A DNA stretch of 31,941 nucleotides from Pelargonium nanum (GCA_036897485.1 JAYMTF010000666.1:1-31941); one strand, 5' to 3'; shown: positions 20,701 to 31,470, counted from the first letter of the stretch. The notes: generated by a model not told the origin, from the sequence alone. Numbers and translations: made by a program.

Positions 20701-21592
20701 CTTATTTGACTCTTCATGCATAGCAGGTTCCTCGATAACAAAGAGGACATTGCCAAAATGAGGAAATGTTTTGCGGGACTTTGGAGCTTGGATGACCCAG
20801 AAATCGTCAAAAAAGCAATTGAGAAACCCGAACTATATGTTATGAAGCCCCAAAGAGAAGGCGGAGGTTGTGCAATTCAGAACTGTACTCTCCTATTGAT
20901 ATCATATCGATCTTGCTCGGATACTAACAAGTCATCGCTACATTTCAGGGAACAATATCTATGGCGACGATGTGAGGGAATCGCTTTTGAGATTGCAAAA
21001 GGAAGGGACGGAAGAAGACGCAGCTTACATCCTCATGCAAAGGATTTTCCCATCGATTTCTCCGGCGTTTTTGATGCGCGATGGCATTTGTCATAAAGAG
21101 GACGCTCTCTCAGAACTCGGGATCTACGGTGCTTATTTGAGGTACATTACTTGTGCCATAATTCTTCAGGGTTCTCAAATGAATTATTTCTTTCTAGAGT
21201 TGGCGATTTGGACCTGAACACATCGACACCCAAAATTCAACCCGCACACTGTCTATGTAAAACCTGACCCTGACCTGCACCTATTGCGAGTCAGGTTCAG
21301 GTTAGATTTTTTCAACCCGATTGCCAACTCTAGTTAACTCAATCCCAAAACTCGGTTTCTAGTGATCAACCATTTTTCTTGGATGAATATCGCCAAATGC
21401 ATCACGAACATGTTCTTGAGCGTACTTCTGGCCATGCGTTCTTTTCACGCGAGTCTTGGACTATGCAGGAACAACGAGAAGGTGATCGTGAACGATCAAT
21501 GTGGTTACTTGATGCGAACAAAGGTATCTTCGTCAGACGAAGGTGGGGTTGCAGCTGGATTTGCAGTTTTGGATAGTGTCTATTTGAGTTGA
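14704..21592 (+). CDS. GSH2: Glutathione synthetase, plastid/cytosol
   Basis: Twelve exons: 14704-15069, 16452-16621, 17311-17386, 17729-17859, 18450-18572, 18672-18752, 19290-19370, 19467-19536, 20168-20289, 20727-20866, 20949-21141 and 21469-21592. Phases all agree and give 558 residues. The enzyme joins gamma-glutamylcysteine and glycine with ATP, the last step of glutathione synthesis. Recognisable blocks are [12 protein letters not shown] and [14 protein letters not shown] (substrate site, from residue 210), [40 protein letters not shown], the ATP-grasp glycine loop [10 protein letters not shown] (447-456), and the C-terminal [18 protein letters not shown]. The first 80 residues are Ser-rich and basic, a likely transit peptide. 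The ATG at 14704 is used; the ATG at 14710 (MGVTGCSS) is closer to the Arabidopsis start MGSGCSS. Intron 5 is GC-AG and intron 6 is AT-AC. Confidence 0.96.
15096..16003. repeat. Diverged internal duplications in GSH2 intron 1
   Basis: A block with GAACATAAATTT ... AATAGAATGCTGATATG ... GGGATTGTTTGC/T starts near 15098 and recurs about 340 bp later (the AGAATGCTGATATG anchor lies at 15155 and 15495). A second block, TTGGATTAGGAATGAATTGTT with a following AGCTACCA, around 15293-15365, recurs around 15930-16003. Several insertions separate the copies. There is no coding sequence. Confidence 0.55.
18105..18331. mobile_element. Small hAT-type element in GSH2 intron 4, with 8-bp target duplication
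   Basis: The element proper is 18113-18323 (211 bp). It begins TAGAGCTGACAATTCGGATT and ends AATGGTCACCTCTA, imperfect inverted ends. Perfect ACAATAAG duplications flank it (18105-18112 and 18324-18331). An 8-bp target duplication with short inverted ends is typical of hAT-superfamily elements. There is no coding capacity, so it would need a transposase in trans. The body is GGGTCGGG/CCCGACC-rich, like the other copies. Confidence 0.85.
18573..18671 (+). other. GC-AG intron of GSH2 (intron 5)
   Basis: Exon 5 ends CCAAG and the intron begins GCAAGC. The acceptor is TTCTTACAG. Joining here restores the Arg codon in NNPRAVVMF, which is invariant in the family, and no GT near the junction gives the right frame. 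AAG|GCAAG is the recognised strong-context form of GC donors. Confidence 0.85.
18753..19289 (+). other. AT-AC minor-spliceosome (U12-type) intron of GSH2 (intron 6)
   Basis: The intron begins ATATCCTC, matching the U12-type AT-AC donor ATATCCTT in seven of eight positions, and ends GTAACAC. A branch-site match TTCCTTAGC (19271-19279; consensus TTCCTTRAY) lies 10-12 nt before the acceptor, the spacing U12 introns require. Joining GAAAA to ACATAATATT gives [14 protein letters not shown], the family sequence, in frame. No GT-AG pair gives this join. Confidence 0.9.
18849..19025. mobile_element. TAGAG-family element inside the AT-AC intron
   Basis: It starts with a decayed end ending GACAATTTGGACCCGAAC and finishes AAATTGCCAGCTCTA. 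The two are imperfect inverted repeats of each other, and the body is rich in GGGTTGGG. Flanks ATGTTGTG and ATGTGTCC match only in the first four bases, so the target duplication has decayed or the left end is misplaced. Confidence 0.65.
21195..21332. mobile_element. TAGAG-family element in GSH2 intron 11
   Basis: The ends are TAGAGTTGGCGATTTGG and CCCGATTGCCAACTCTA. The first 10 bases are perfect inverted repeats, or 11 counting the flanking C/G. At 138 bp it is the shortest copy. The 8-bp flanks do not match, so no target duplication is left. Confidence 0.7.
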
Positions 21593-22704
21593 TGGAAGCC
21601 AATTTCCAAGTTTAAGCCAATCAAGTTCTGTGTTTGGATTCAAAACTTTATTTACTAAATAAGTGCTGATTTGCTAATTGTTTTCTCAAAGGAAAAGTTG
21701 CCTACAAGACTTGTTTATCTCATAACTATAGTAACCAAGGAAATGAAGTGTTGTAATTTTACTCCAAAATCAGTTCTCGAAGTGTTATTTTTTTGGTAAT
21801 AAGGGATTTTACATTAGAGAAAAAATCTCAGTCAAATAGTTAATAACTAAGACTCAGTCAAGTCTATGAAAGACACATGTTTTTCCTAATAAATTTGTGA
21901 GCTCGGAGCGTCCGTGCAGATCTAGTTCTTTTGTCTTGGCCGGCTGAAACGCCTTGCTCTTTTGGATCAAGACGGTTAGATTTGTTAGTTATGTAATCGT
22001 TGTAATGACTTCAAAACCAAATTTTAAAAAATCGTATTATGCTGTCGTGTTGATTAGGTTTTTTGTTTTCAAGGATAATGATCGAAAATACATCCAGTTT
22101 GTTTTAATTTAGTGTTTGAACTTTTATTTTTTCCGATGCAGGCCAAAAATCTATTATTTGTTCTAATTTAGTCTCTTCTATCAAATTTAGTAACAAAAAT
22201 TGTTAAAACTAACTAATTTGTTTACAGAAGAAAATGTTGATGTGACACGAGAAAATGATTAGAAAATCAATCTGAAATGAAAAAACTCACATCTATTGCG
22301 TGCTCAGTTTGGATTAGGTATCTTCAACCCGAACAAAATAAAAATTCAGTACAAACATAAATGTAACAATGAAATTAGAATCAAGAATGCAACAACAATG
22401 AATATAGAATCAACAATGTCACTAATGTAAACAAACTACAAAGTATACAGATCTTCCCATCCATTGCTATAAAATCCCAAATATTTCCTACAATCCCCAT
22501 CTTTAGCACATTAGAACATGTAAAAAATAAGAGAAATTGCAAATGACTCTTATGAACAGATGACCACCACAAACTTTTTCGGTTATATTTGTCTGGTCAC
22601 CCGTTTCAAAAGAATTACGAAAATTTGTGTGTATTAAGTAACAAGTCTATACGAGTCACTGCAGTTTCCCTCAAAAGAATGTTAGAAGGAAACAATTTTC
22701 AGTA
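21593..22704. other. Convergent 3' spacer between GSH2 and the AT74-like gene
   Basis: It contains the 3' untranslated regions of two convergent genes and AT-rich sequence. I see no additional gene, RNA or repeat. Confidence 0.5.
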
Positions 22705-25683
22705 TTATTCATTTTCACCTTCGCATTCTCGAAAATCATCGTCTTCTGAATCTTCCTTACTATCAAAGAATTCGTCAAGATAATAAGAACAATTACCATT
22801 CCAATCGCCTCTATCAGCAGTGATTCGCCATTTCTGGTCAGCTATCATATCTGGAGAGAGTCCCCATTCTAACAACTCTTCCTCCGTGTGATGGATCGCC
22901 AAACTGTATTCTCCGCCCTCTCCTAGCTGCATCACTCGGTACTCGCAGTTCCCGGGATTGTTCAAGTGCTCGAATTGCTCGACTGTCCATTTGAACCACT
23001 TCATCAGGAAGACCCGTGATGCTAGCCCGTGTGTCACGATTATGAGGTTTAGGTCATGGGAATCGTCGTGATCGAGCCTGTGCAAGTCTATGTCCCTCCA
23101 GAGCGATTCGAAAAAACCTGCATTATTCAGCGTAATCTTTTCACTTGATAATGCCTAATCAATGCATCAACAATATTCTTTGTATAACATTAACAACGAC
23201 ATGTCTCATCAATATATAGCAAAGAAACATGTTATAGATACTATCAAAACATAAGTTCTTACCAAACAGCTAAAATATTTCTACACTCCTTGGACTGTCA
23301 TTTTTTCTAATAAATTCATATCCTTATTTTGAATTTTTCAGTGTATGGTTTAAAATATTGAAAAAAAATCAGGATACTAGTTGACTCCAAATAAAATGAC
23401 AATTCATTGAAACTTGAAAGCATGTAGATAATGTAATTGTAAAACAGTAATAACTTTTTTGTTGCTCTCTGCAAATCCTTAGTCCCAAATCAGTATCAAG
23501 AGAATATTTTTATCCTACCTAACTAAACTACGGTTAAGACTAATTATATGCGTAAAAATCCATATTCGCAGCAGAAAAAGATGAAATATAAGATAATATA
23601 ATTCCAAAATCAAGAGGTTGGTTTATCGTGTATAAGAAGGCAAAAGGAAACCACCTTTCAGCAACAACAGACCAAACCAGATTATGCAATTACTAATGTA
23701 AACTAAAGAAAGACAATTATGTCGAGTTTTCGGTAATCTTTAATAAAGCTTCTCAAAATACGGATTTTTGATCTTGCATTTGATAAATCTAAAATAATGC
23801 ATAAAAATGTAGCAACATAATGTTGTGCAAGTAACTATAGTTTATCTTTTATGATTCATTTTCACGATTTTTAACATCCCTGACACGTCTAATATTCCAG
23901 ATCTCTAATCACTAACCCCTTTTACTTGATTTTCCATCAAGCTCTAAACACAGCAGTTCAAGAAGCTGTTTGGAAGTATGCTCAATGTTGTGACTTAATT
24001 CTTACGGTATATAAATGAGAGCTAACTGGAAAAAGGAATTAAGCAAACAATGAACATAAGAATGTAGTCCCTAAATCCTCTCGGTATTTCATCAATCAAT
24101 GCATTTCAATTTATTTCTCACCTAAGTCTGAAAACAATACTTCAAGAAACTGTTAGCTCTTAAGAACAATAAACAGCAGCTCTCTAACTACAACAATAAC
24201 CAAACCATTCCCGATACCATGTTTGGGTTGACTATATAAATCCTTTAGCAAATCTTTTTGAGATCCTCTACCCAAATTCTCCTCCGTCAAGCCAAGTGCT
24301 ATCGTACCTTTTATCACTGTTTTATTCATGTTAACTTAGGTGTATCCTACCCCCTTTTAGTTTCTCCTAACACGGCTGGTCCTAAGCAGTGTAAAGGAAA
24401 GGGTTTCATCAAACATCAGGACCAAGTTGCTCTTCTGTTGCTTTTAGATTTGATCAAAGATTAAAGGCACAAAAGAGCTAAACCCGTTGAGTTAAACCAA
24501 GTTTTATAACACAAAGCTTTTAATGAACTTGGTAAGTAAAAAACCAACCCATATTTGGACTCTTAGTTGATAGTTAAAGTACAATCTCATAAGAAGAAAC
24601 AACCACTAAGCCATTTCCCGAAGAAAATAAAAAAAGGGTCTGCTACACGAGTCATGTAACATAACTCTTTGAGATCTTCTCATCGTACCCTTATCCTCCA
24701 CTCCACTTCATCTTTCTAATGATGTCTCCTCCATTAACTAATGCAGTATCACATTACGTTTTATTACTTCTAGTTTCTACGATCTGAATTCATCACATTT
24801 ACTCACAGGGTCACTAACCGTGGATTTTCCCAATTCATCAAGCTCACCAGATCCTTTCAATGATCTATATTGTTTTGACGACAAAACTATAACACCACCG
24901 AGCGTGTGGATCAACAGACATAAAATTGTTCAAACTTAAATTTGAGTTTGAAGGTTTTAGTTCTAGACAATGCAACTACGACAGAAATGGTGACCGAAAC
25001 AATGATTGAATAGTTGCTAACACTATTACTTCCATAAATTCCAAAACTACAATAATAAAATAACTACTACAACTACTACTATCATTTAAGAATATTAGTT
25101 CCAAAAATGACAAAAAACCAATCCATACAAATCCACAAACAAATTCAACTTTCCTAAAATAGCACAAAAAAAACAATCAAAATATATAGCAAAATGGATG
25201 CAAAAATCAATGAAACTTACTGGAAACGCGATCGAAGACGTCGGCGGCCGATTCGCCCTCTGGGAACCGGTAAAAGAACCGGCCGAATCGCTCCCTAGTC
25301 TCTTTGATCGCCAACATCCGGTCCTGCACCTGAAAATTCCCAAAATCTTGCTCTCTGATCCGACACTCTTCTCTGACTCCAATGATCCGCTTCTTCGAGA
25401 ACGATCGCCCGATCTCTCGGAGCGTCGATCTGGTGCGCTCGTACGGAGACACGTAGAAGTACACGCGCCATGCCAGCGGGGAGGCATCGCCGGAGATCAA
25501 CTCGTGTAGTTTGGCGCCGGCGAGGCGGGCCTGAGAGATGCCTTGAGGCGTGAGGTGGATTTTGTGGTCAGGTGTGGTGGTGTACGCCGCCGTGTCGAGG
25601 TTCCCCTGAGACTCGCCGTGCCGGACCAGGATTATCCGCCGCGGCAGGCGCTTCACCTGCGCGTGGGGTTGCGTGTGGCCCAT
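22705..25683 (-). CDS. Phosphoglycerate-mutase-like protein (AT74 type)
   Basis: Two exons, 25221-25683 and 22705-23117, joined across a 2.1-kb GT-AG intron, encode 291 residues. The histidine-phosphatase signature IILVRHGESQGN puts the phospho-acceptor at His22. The second catalytic His is His184 in LIIVTHGLASRVF, and SPYERTRST supplies another conserved Arg. The C-terminal half (EYSLAIHHTEEEL, WGLSPDMIADQKWR) is characteristic of the plant AT74/AT74H branch, whose substrate is not established as far as I know. It is unlikely to be a glycolytic mutase. The tail is very acidic (EDSEDDDFRECEGENE). There is no transit peptide. The presumed 5' untranslated region carries a GAA/GAC trinucleotide run (25801-25830). 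A LINE remnant lies in the intron. Confidence 0.93.
24646..24835 (-). mobile_element. Decayed LINE 3' fragment in the AT74-like intron
   Basis: Read on the minus strand, it aligns block by block with the fragment at 28980-29235: GTTAGTGACC(C/A)TGTGAG, AGAAACTAGAAGT and TGGAGTGGAG. It ends with a frame reading TRVADP, as expected near the C-terminus of plant LINE reverse transcriptases. It has many stops. A shorter related piece with GTTAACTTAGGTG and AGTTTCTCCTAAC lies near 24325-24380. Confidence 0.5.
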
Positions 25684-26523
25684 TTCTCGACCCAGGTTTT
25701 GAAAATCGAATCTCGATCCGATTTCGAATCTGCTAGAAACTGAAGATCTGTGGATTAATCGGGAAGTTTCAACAAAAAATCAAACCGTAAGCTGAAAATT
25801 GCTTCTTCTTCTTCTTCGTCGTCGTCCTCTACAGTAAATCCTGGTTTCAGAATAATCGTAAAAATTGATTTTTTTTATTAAAAAACGCTTTTTTCAGTTT
25901 TATTTTGTTCGGACACTTGTTTTTCAAAATTGAAACTTTATTTATTATAATAATATACAAATATTTTATATTAAGATTGGATCTAACAAGTCTCAAAAAA
26001 GCACCATTGCGTCAAAACTTGGTAAGTAAAGCTTGTCCAAGCTCGAATAAGAATTAGTTCAGGCGTATTATGACTTAAAAGATACTTATCACGAACTCGT
26101 TTTAAATACCTCATGATTAAGACAAAGCGGATATGGCGGGTTGGACCAAAAATTTGCAGATTCAGGTCGCCTAAATGTGACCAGTGAATTTCACAAGTTG
26201 AACAGATCACACGGGCACCAGAGCTGGTAATCCAGTTTTTGAATCGTTATTTATTTTTGGATACAGATTCAAAAGGCATAACCGAAACCCAACCTAAAAT
26301 GAGTGGATTTGCTCGACCCAAAAAGTGACCGGGTCTATTTTATGTAACCCAAACCCGAAAAATACGAGAAACTCAAGAATCAACAACACTATGCTGTCAG
26401 CATGATAGAGAAGCATCCAGAAATGAAGACTAAACTGAACATATATTGAACCATTCAAGTACATTACATCAAAACACCATTGCCAAAAAACAAAGAACAA
26501 AGCACATGCTTTTCCAGATGGGT
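25684..26523. other. Spacer between the AT74-like promoter and the OCP3 3' end
   Basis: The first 200 bp hold the presumed promoter and 5' untranslated region of the AT74-like gene. Around 26221-26350 a GAGCTGGTAATCC start followed by CCGAAACCCAACC and AAAGTGACCGGGTC looks like a worn copy of the TAGAG family, with no clear right end. Otherwise I see nothing. Confidence 0.4.
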
Positions 26524-29500
26524 TTACTGAGAATCAACAGGTTCGGAAACAGACCGTTTATATGGCTTATGACCTTTAGGAACCCCGTCTTCAATGCGCT
26601 TGTCTTCAAACCACTTCAGTATCTTTTTACGAGGAATATTCGTCACATGCGAGATGCTGCTCACCATCGTGTTCTGAATAGTTAACGGCATATTGGAACA
26701 TCGTTAGTTCTAGTTTTCTAGAGAACGTGAAATGCAGTATACAATACAGGTTGTTTCAAGGAAAATCGTATTGTTTGTCCAATAACAAGACATCAATAAG
26801 GGCAACTCAAGAAATAAAACATGATTAACATGACATACAAATCACTGGCATATCCGTGATAAAACCATATGAAGTTGAGAAAAGGCGGGGCTATGTGCCC
26901 GAAACTCCCATCATTGTGGGATTTGAAGCGGGTCATTTATGTACACAGCATTAACCCTGCTTTATTTGGTACTTCTATATAGATTGTGTTCGTGAGAAGT
27001 TAGACAGTAGAAATAATCTATGAGGCACCTCGAAACACTATCTATTAATAGATAATAAGCACATTACGCATAGTAAATGTGAAGAGAAATTTTTACTTAC
27101 AGTAGGGCGCTTCGATTTTCTATAAACTCTTTCAAGGGTTTGAATTTGTACTTTCTTCAGTCCTTTCTGAGCAGACCATCTGCTCTGCATGACATGAACT
27201 GGAACATTCTCCTCGGTCTCAGGTTCAACATCAACAATTGCAGAAATAGTTTCCACGGGTTGAGTTTCGGGCTCTGATATTTTTGTTGGTGTAGTTGGTT
27301 CATCAGGTAAAGTAGCGCTCAATAATAGAAGTTTGGGAGGAGGGTCGCGAAGTAATTTAAGAACAACAGCTCTATCTAGACAAACCTCGGCTGAAAGAAG
27401 TTTAATCTGCACAACACAAAACACATTTGGGTTTACAAAAGAGAACAAGTCTAAGCAATAAGAGAAAAAAGTCATCAAATTGAATTACTATTCAAGAATC
27501 AGAATGAGGTTTTCATTGTTCATGTTTGGATTAGGACTTTTCAGTCATGAAAATGACATTCTCGTTCTTGATCTCACTCCCAATCCATTTAAAAAAAAAA
27601 TCCAAATGCTACCTAAGATTTCGAAACAACTTAAGCATTTGATTACTTTCAGGCAAAATGTTAATGAATATACCAAAAGAAATTGAAGAAAGATTCCGAA
27701 AGCCGATCTGGTGGCCACAATTTCCACATATTTGAAAAAAATCTTTGAATGACACATATAATACTTACACTAGTTTTACGCCGACCAACTTTTAGTGCAG
27801 CGGCAAGCCTCCGAAGCTGCCAATTCTTTAGCTTCACTAGTGCTTCATCTTCGTCTTCTTCGTATTCGTCTTCGTCTTCATCTTCTTCTTCTTCTTCTTC
27901 CTCCTCCTCCTCCTCATCATCATCATCATCTTCATTATCACTTTCTATATTGTTCACAACTGAGTTGGCCAATTCTATCACATGTTCATCATTATCACCA
28001 TCATCAGTTTCAGCATCTTTATCACTTTCTATATCATCATCATCACCCAATGCTTCCGTTAGTGCTTGTTCAAGCATAGCAAAGTCCTCTTCTGTTATAT
28101 CATCATCATCTTCATCATCATCATCCATGGATGAAGCATCATTCTTAAGATCTTTATCTAGCTCCATAAATAGAGCCATAAATGCATCATCATCCATGTC
28201 ATCCTCATCCTCCTCAGAATCTTTACGAGAGGAACGTTGCTACGAAAGAAATAATTCAACCTTATCAGATTAAAATTCAGATTAATAAACATGACAAATT
28301 ATTAAGCTCGCAAGACCGAAGAAAATGAGAAGAAACAATAAGATTACTATCTGTGTTTTGCTCATGCACGTCTCATTCAAACATTTGATACATACAGAAC
28401 ACCGCATTACTTCCCATGACATTTCCAAGCAGACAATCCAGATCATAATTATGTCATTCCACGAAACAAAACCAACAATCACTTTAGACAACTAGTGACA
28501 CAATTCAAACAATCATATCCAGATATAATCTTCACCAGGTCTATAGCCGTAAGCATTAAATGAAAGCTTACGCACTATCATTAAAATGTTTTTTTTTTAT
28601 ATACTTATACAATATAAGCAATGACAACAACAACAACAACAACAGCCAAATCATTTTCCAAACAAGTACACGTAACCTTCCTAACAACTTTGATGCAACT
28701 CTTATTCAAAATGATGGCCAAAACACAAGAACGCTAGAGAAACCCTAGTTCACCAACAAAATTCTACATCAGACAGCTAAAAACCCTAATTGGAAATAAC
28801 ATGAATAAAAATTATAGAAAAATTCCCGAAAATAATCAAATGACCATAATGCCCCTTCGGTGGCTTGGTCATTAGCACGTTGTGTTAGGACAGTTGAAAA
28901 TTCCAGCCCAATCCGTTGACATTACTGTCGAAACCCAATATTGCCCCAACCCATGCATCAAAGTCATTGACATTTTTTGCTCGTACTCCACTCCACCTTA
29001 TCTAGTATCTAATGCCATCTCCTTCTTTATGTCACGCATTAGTGCATTACCTTTCTTATTACCTCTTTCCAATGTTAACTAATACCTACTCCTACACTTC
29101 TAGTTTCTCCTAACTGAACTCTCTCACTTTTTTCTCACATGGTCACTAACCCCTCTACGTTGCACACGTCCAAACCACTTTGCGCGATATTCCATCATCT
29201 TATCTTCAACTGAAACTACCCCAACTCTTTCTCCGGTAGCTTCATTGCAGGAAGGAAAAAAGACCACCTTAGATAGAGCTGACAATTTGGACCCGGACCC
29301 ACATTCTTGCGTGATCGAGTCAACTCATATGGACTCTCGGCTTGGGAAGGATTGAGCCGGGCAATCAGCAACTATGCACATGAGGTTAGGTTAGGTATTT
29401 TCAAACCAAACCTGAAAAAACCAGACCCAAAGTCCGAATTACCAGCACTAACCTTAGAGACCTCAAAATTAATCATTATATTCAGGGTTATACAACAAGA

Positions 29501-29931
29501 AGATAATGGATAGGTACATTTTCTTTTCTTCAACCAAACAGAGACATTACAAATTCTAAGGATTAACAATACAAAAACAAACAACTAAATTTCTCAGCAA
29601 TTAATGTTTTTAACCTCAAAATTCATCCCAATTATGAGATTATCTCGAACTATGAAGTGAAAAAAAAATATATATATCAACTTTAGCTATAGAAAAGCCG
29701 GCAAATTGTGCTTCGTTTCAGGATTTGATTAGGGTTTACCTTCTTTTTCTTCTTGGAAGGTGCCGAGTCGGTGCTCCGGCGGCGAGCGCAAGCGAGTGTT
29801 GAGAGACGGAGGCGGTGGCGCGAAAAGCTCAGGCTGGTGGGTCTGAAGCGAGCCGAGAAATGGGCTTCACCGCGAGAAGATGGAAGGCACTGAATGGCCA
29901 CTGCGGTGAGGAGCGACGAGCCACAAGCCAT
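26524..29931 (-). CDS. OCP3: OCP3, plastid-targeted homeodomain protein
   Basis: Four exons (29740-29931, 27769-28239, 27101-27406, 26524-26673), all GT-AG and all junctions in phase 0, encode 372 residues against about 354 in Arabidopsis. The first 50 residues form an Arg/Ser-rich transit peptide, followed by a KKKKK patch. Residues 65-190 are extremely acidic. The conserved core begins LKNWQLRRLAAALKVGRRKTS, then AEVCLDRAVVLKLLRDPPPKLL. An atypical homeodomain spans roughly 297-357 (RWSAQKGLKK ... ETLERVYRKSKRPT-type helix, then TNIPRKKILKWFEDKR, with WFEDKR in place of WFQNRR). Arabidopsis OCP3 controls the peroxidase Ep5C and resistance to necrotrophic fungi, and affects abscisic-acid and drought responses. 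Some reports place it in chloroplasts. An ATG at 30060 is in frame upstream and would add 43 residues. Confidence 0.95.
27840..27960. repeat. GAA/GAT/GAG trinucleotide tract in OCP3 exon 2
   Basis: The coding strand runs (GAT)n, (GAG)n and (GAA)n, encoding an almost unbroken Asp/Glu stretch. It is likely to vary in length between individuals. It also produces long artificial Ser and His runs in the opposite frames, which are not genes. Confidence 0.85.
28980..29235 (-). mobile_element. Decayed LINE reverse-transcriptase C-terminal fragment in OCP3 intron 1
   Basis: Minus-strand translation near 29235-29140 gives VSVEDKMMEYRAKWFGRVQRRGVSDHVRK. This matches the plant LINE pattern IEDKMREARLRWFGHVQRR..APVR. 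Downstream, in a broken frame, LTLERGNKKGNALMRDIKKEMALD resembles the conserved TLERVIKKDM...MALDR end. Several stops and frame changes mean it is inactive. OCP3 intron 1 runs from 28240 to 29739 and otherwise holds the hAT-type element at 29274. Confidence 0.7.
29266..29458. mobile_element. Small hAT-type element in OCP3 intron 1, with 8-bp target duplication
   Basis: The element proper is 29274-29450 (177 bp). It begins TAGAGCTGACAATTTGGACC and ends GAATTACCAGCACTA. Perfect ACCTTAGA duplications flank it (29266-29273 and 29451-29458). It shares ends with the copy in GSH2 intron 4 and has no coding capacity. It lies about 30 bp from the LINE fragment. Confidence 0.85.
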
Positions 29932-30043
29932 TTTTCTCCGAGCTCTGCTCTCTCTGTTCTTCTCAGTTTTGCTCTGTAACGAGGTCAAGAAGAAGAGATT
30001 GAATTCAGGTCGGGTTTTGAGGAAATTTGCAAAATAGTGTGGA

Positions 30044-30060
30044 ATGGGCCAATGGCCCAT
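30044..30060. promoter_or_regulatory. Paired TGGGCC site II motifs upstream of OCP3
   Basis: ATGGGCC, AAT, GGCCCAT form an inverted repeat about 115-130 bp upstream of the OCP3 start codon. TGGGCC/GGCCCA site II motifs are binding sites for TCP factors in promoters of growth-related and plastid genes, and the spacer creates a CCAAT. The upstream in-frame ATG at 30060 lies exactly inside this motif, which argues that it is promoter rather than coding DNA. Confidence 0.5.
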
Positions 30061-30223
30061 TCTTCATTGCCTTATGAACAAACAACACTTATGTTTTTAT
30101 TGGACTATTTTTCGTCAGTCTTAACGCGTATTTTTGTATAGTGAAATGAGTTAGAGCCGATAGTAAATCGTCAAAAAATAAAAAGTGAGATTTTTGGTCC
30201 GGACTGTTATAGGCTGCTGCATG

Positions 30224-30420
30224 TAGAGTTGACAATTTGAATTTTTAAGTTTGGTTTTTTTCGGGGTCGAGCTGGAAATGTCTAACCCGATCTCGACTTG
30301 AAAGAAACGTGGGTTGCGGATAGAATTTCAAATTTTACTTGTATAATACGCGGGTTTGTCCGGTTCAACTCTTTAATAGACGGACATAAGAAACTTGAAT
30401 ATCTTATCGGACTCGAGATT
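30224..30420. mobile_element. TAGAG-family element remnant
   Basis: The left end TAGAGTTGACAATTTGAATT is followed by GGGGTCGAGCTGG and AACCCGATCTCGACTTG, typical of the family body. The right end is not recognisable and the 8-bp flank has no partner. From 30061 to 30223, and from 30421 to about 31160, I see only AT-rich spacer. Confidence 0.5.
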
Positions 30421-31160
30421 AAAATAATCAAAGCCTACAAAGAATAAAATTAATTTAATATAAAATTGAATCAATTTATTGGTAGATCTCAACCAAACTA
30501 GTCAATTCAATCAAATATTAATTAAGATTATCACAAAAGAAAGTTGAAAAAATGTCAATATATACAACACATGACAAGAACAGTTACTAAAATGTTCTTG
30601 ATATTATTGAGACAAAATTTGAAGTGGAAACACAAAAAAGGTTAGCAATCTAATCATGTCTTGCAAGATGACAAATTATGGTGAGAGGTATTTGAGAATT
30701 TACGAATATGTCTAAACATTTTTCATATTTTGTGTTTTGTTGTTTCTTTGTCAAATCATCCTTAAGCAATCCAATTGAAATGAAAACCAAATTTGATTAC
30801 GGAATGTGGTAATATATTAACATAAACACACGACTGTAATTTATATTACATGTACTTAATTATTTGTGAAATACTCGACGTGAATAATTATATCGTACTG
30901 TAAAATGTATTACTCGTCTAACACGTCCACTTCCAAGGCGTGGATGAAAAAAATTAAAAAATGTGAAGGTTAAGATTATATAATCATATTGAGTATTTAA
31001 TATAAACTCATAAGTCATCACTTACACATGTTACATGTTTTTTTTTTCTAATTTTGTTAAAAACAAATCATGTGCACAGCACATGTTTTTATCTATTTTT
31101 TTCTACTCACACTACTAAATATTAGTTTAACTCCATAATACAAAATTCATTAGACTGTTC

Positions 31161-31177
31161 TATATATATATATATAA
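31161..31177. repeat. TA dinucleotide run
   Basis: An uninterrupted TA microsatellite of about eight units in the spacer upstream of the SWEET-like exon. Confidence 0.9.
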
Positions 31178-31372
31178 ATCCAAGGAATAAAGACAACATA
31201 TTTTTTTTTGAACTCAACACAACATTTTTTTAATGGATTAAATATATTTTTAAAAATCCAAAAAAATAATTAGGTGGTCCATCTGCCTCATATAAGCAAA
31301 TACTACTGTTTTATTTTCAATTATAATGTCCACAGAAACCAAAATTCATATCTTTTTGTCCTTTCAATTCAC

Positions 31373-31379
31373 TATATAA
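31373..31379 (+). promoter_or_regulatory. TATA box of the SWEET-like gene
   Basis: CTATATAA lies about 60 bp before the ATG at 31437. That would put transcription start near 31405 and give a 5' untranslated leader of about 30 nt. Confidence 0.5.
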
Positions 31380-31436
31380 TTTGTCTATTTATTAGCTATA
31401 TATCACAAGCTTCTCTTAGCTCCATTTTCTCCTCCC

Positions 31437-31470
31437 ATGGCTTCCTTGAGCTTCATTGTTGGCATTATTG
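31437..31470 (+). CDS. SWEET sugar transporter, first exon (partial gene)
   Basis: The 34-nt exon encodes MASLSFIVGIIG, with the final Gly codon split one base before the donor (ATTG|GTATGTTT). SWEET16/17-type transporters start with a very similar peptide (for example M-A-x-x-SF-x-x-G-V-I-G) and have their first intron at exactly this Gly with this phase. SWEET proteins are seven-helix sugar uniporters (MtN3/saliva domains), and this N-terminus begins helix 1. The remaining exons would lie beyond 31941. With only 11 complete codons the call rests on start, splice phase and the nearby TATA box together. Confidence 0.55.

Noticed and set aside
27480-27757. Short frames on both strands between OCP3 exons 2 and 3
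   Set aside because: They lie within a phase-0 GT-AG intron and have no similarity that I recognise.
27749-28273. Long plus-strand poly-Ser and poly-His open frames
   Set aside because: They are the reverse-strand shadow of the OCP3 acidic repeat; the minus strand has homology, splice sites and phase.
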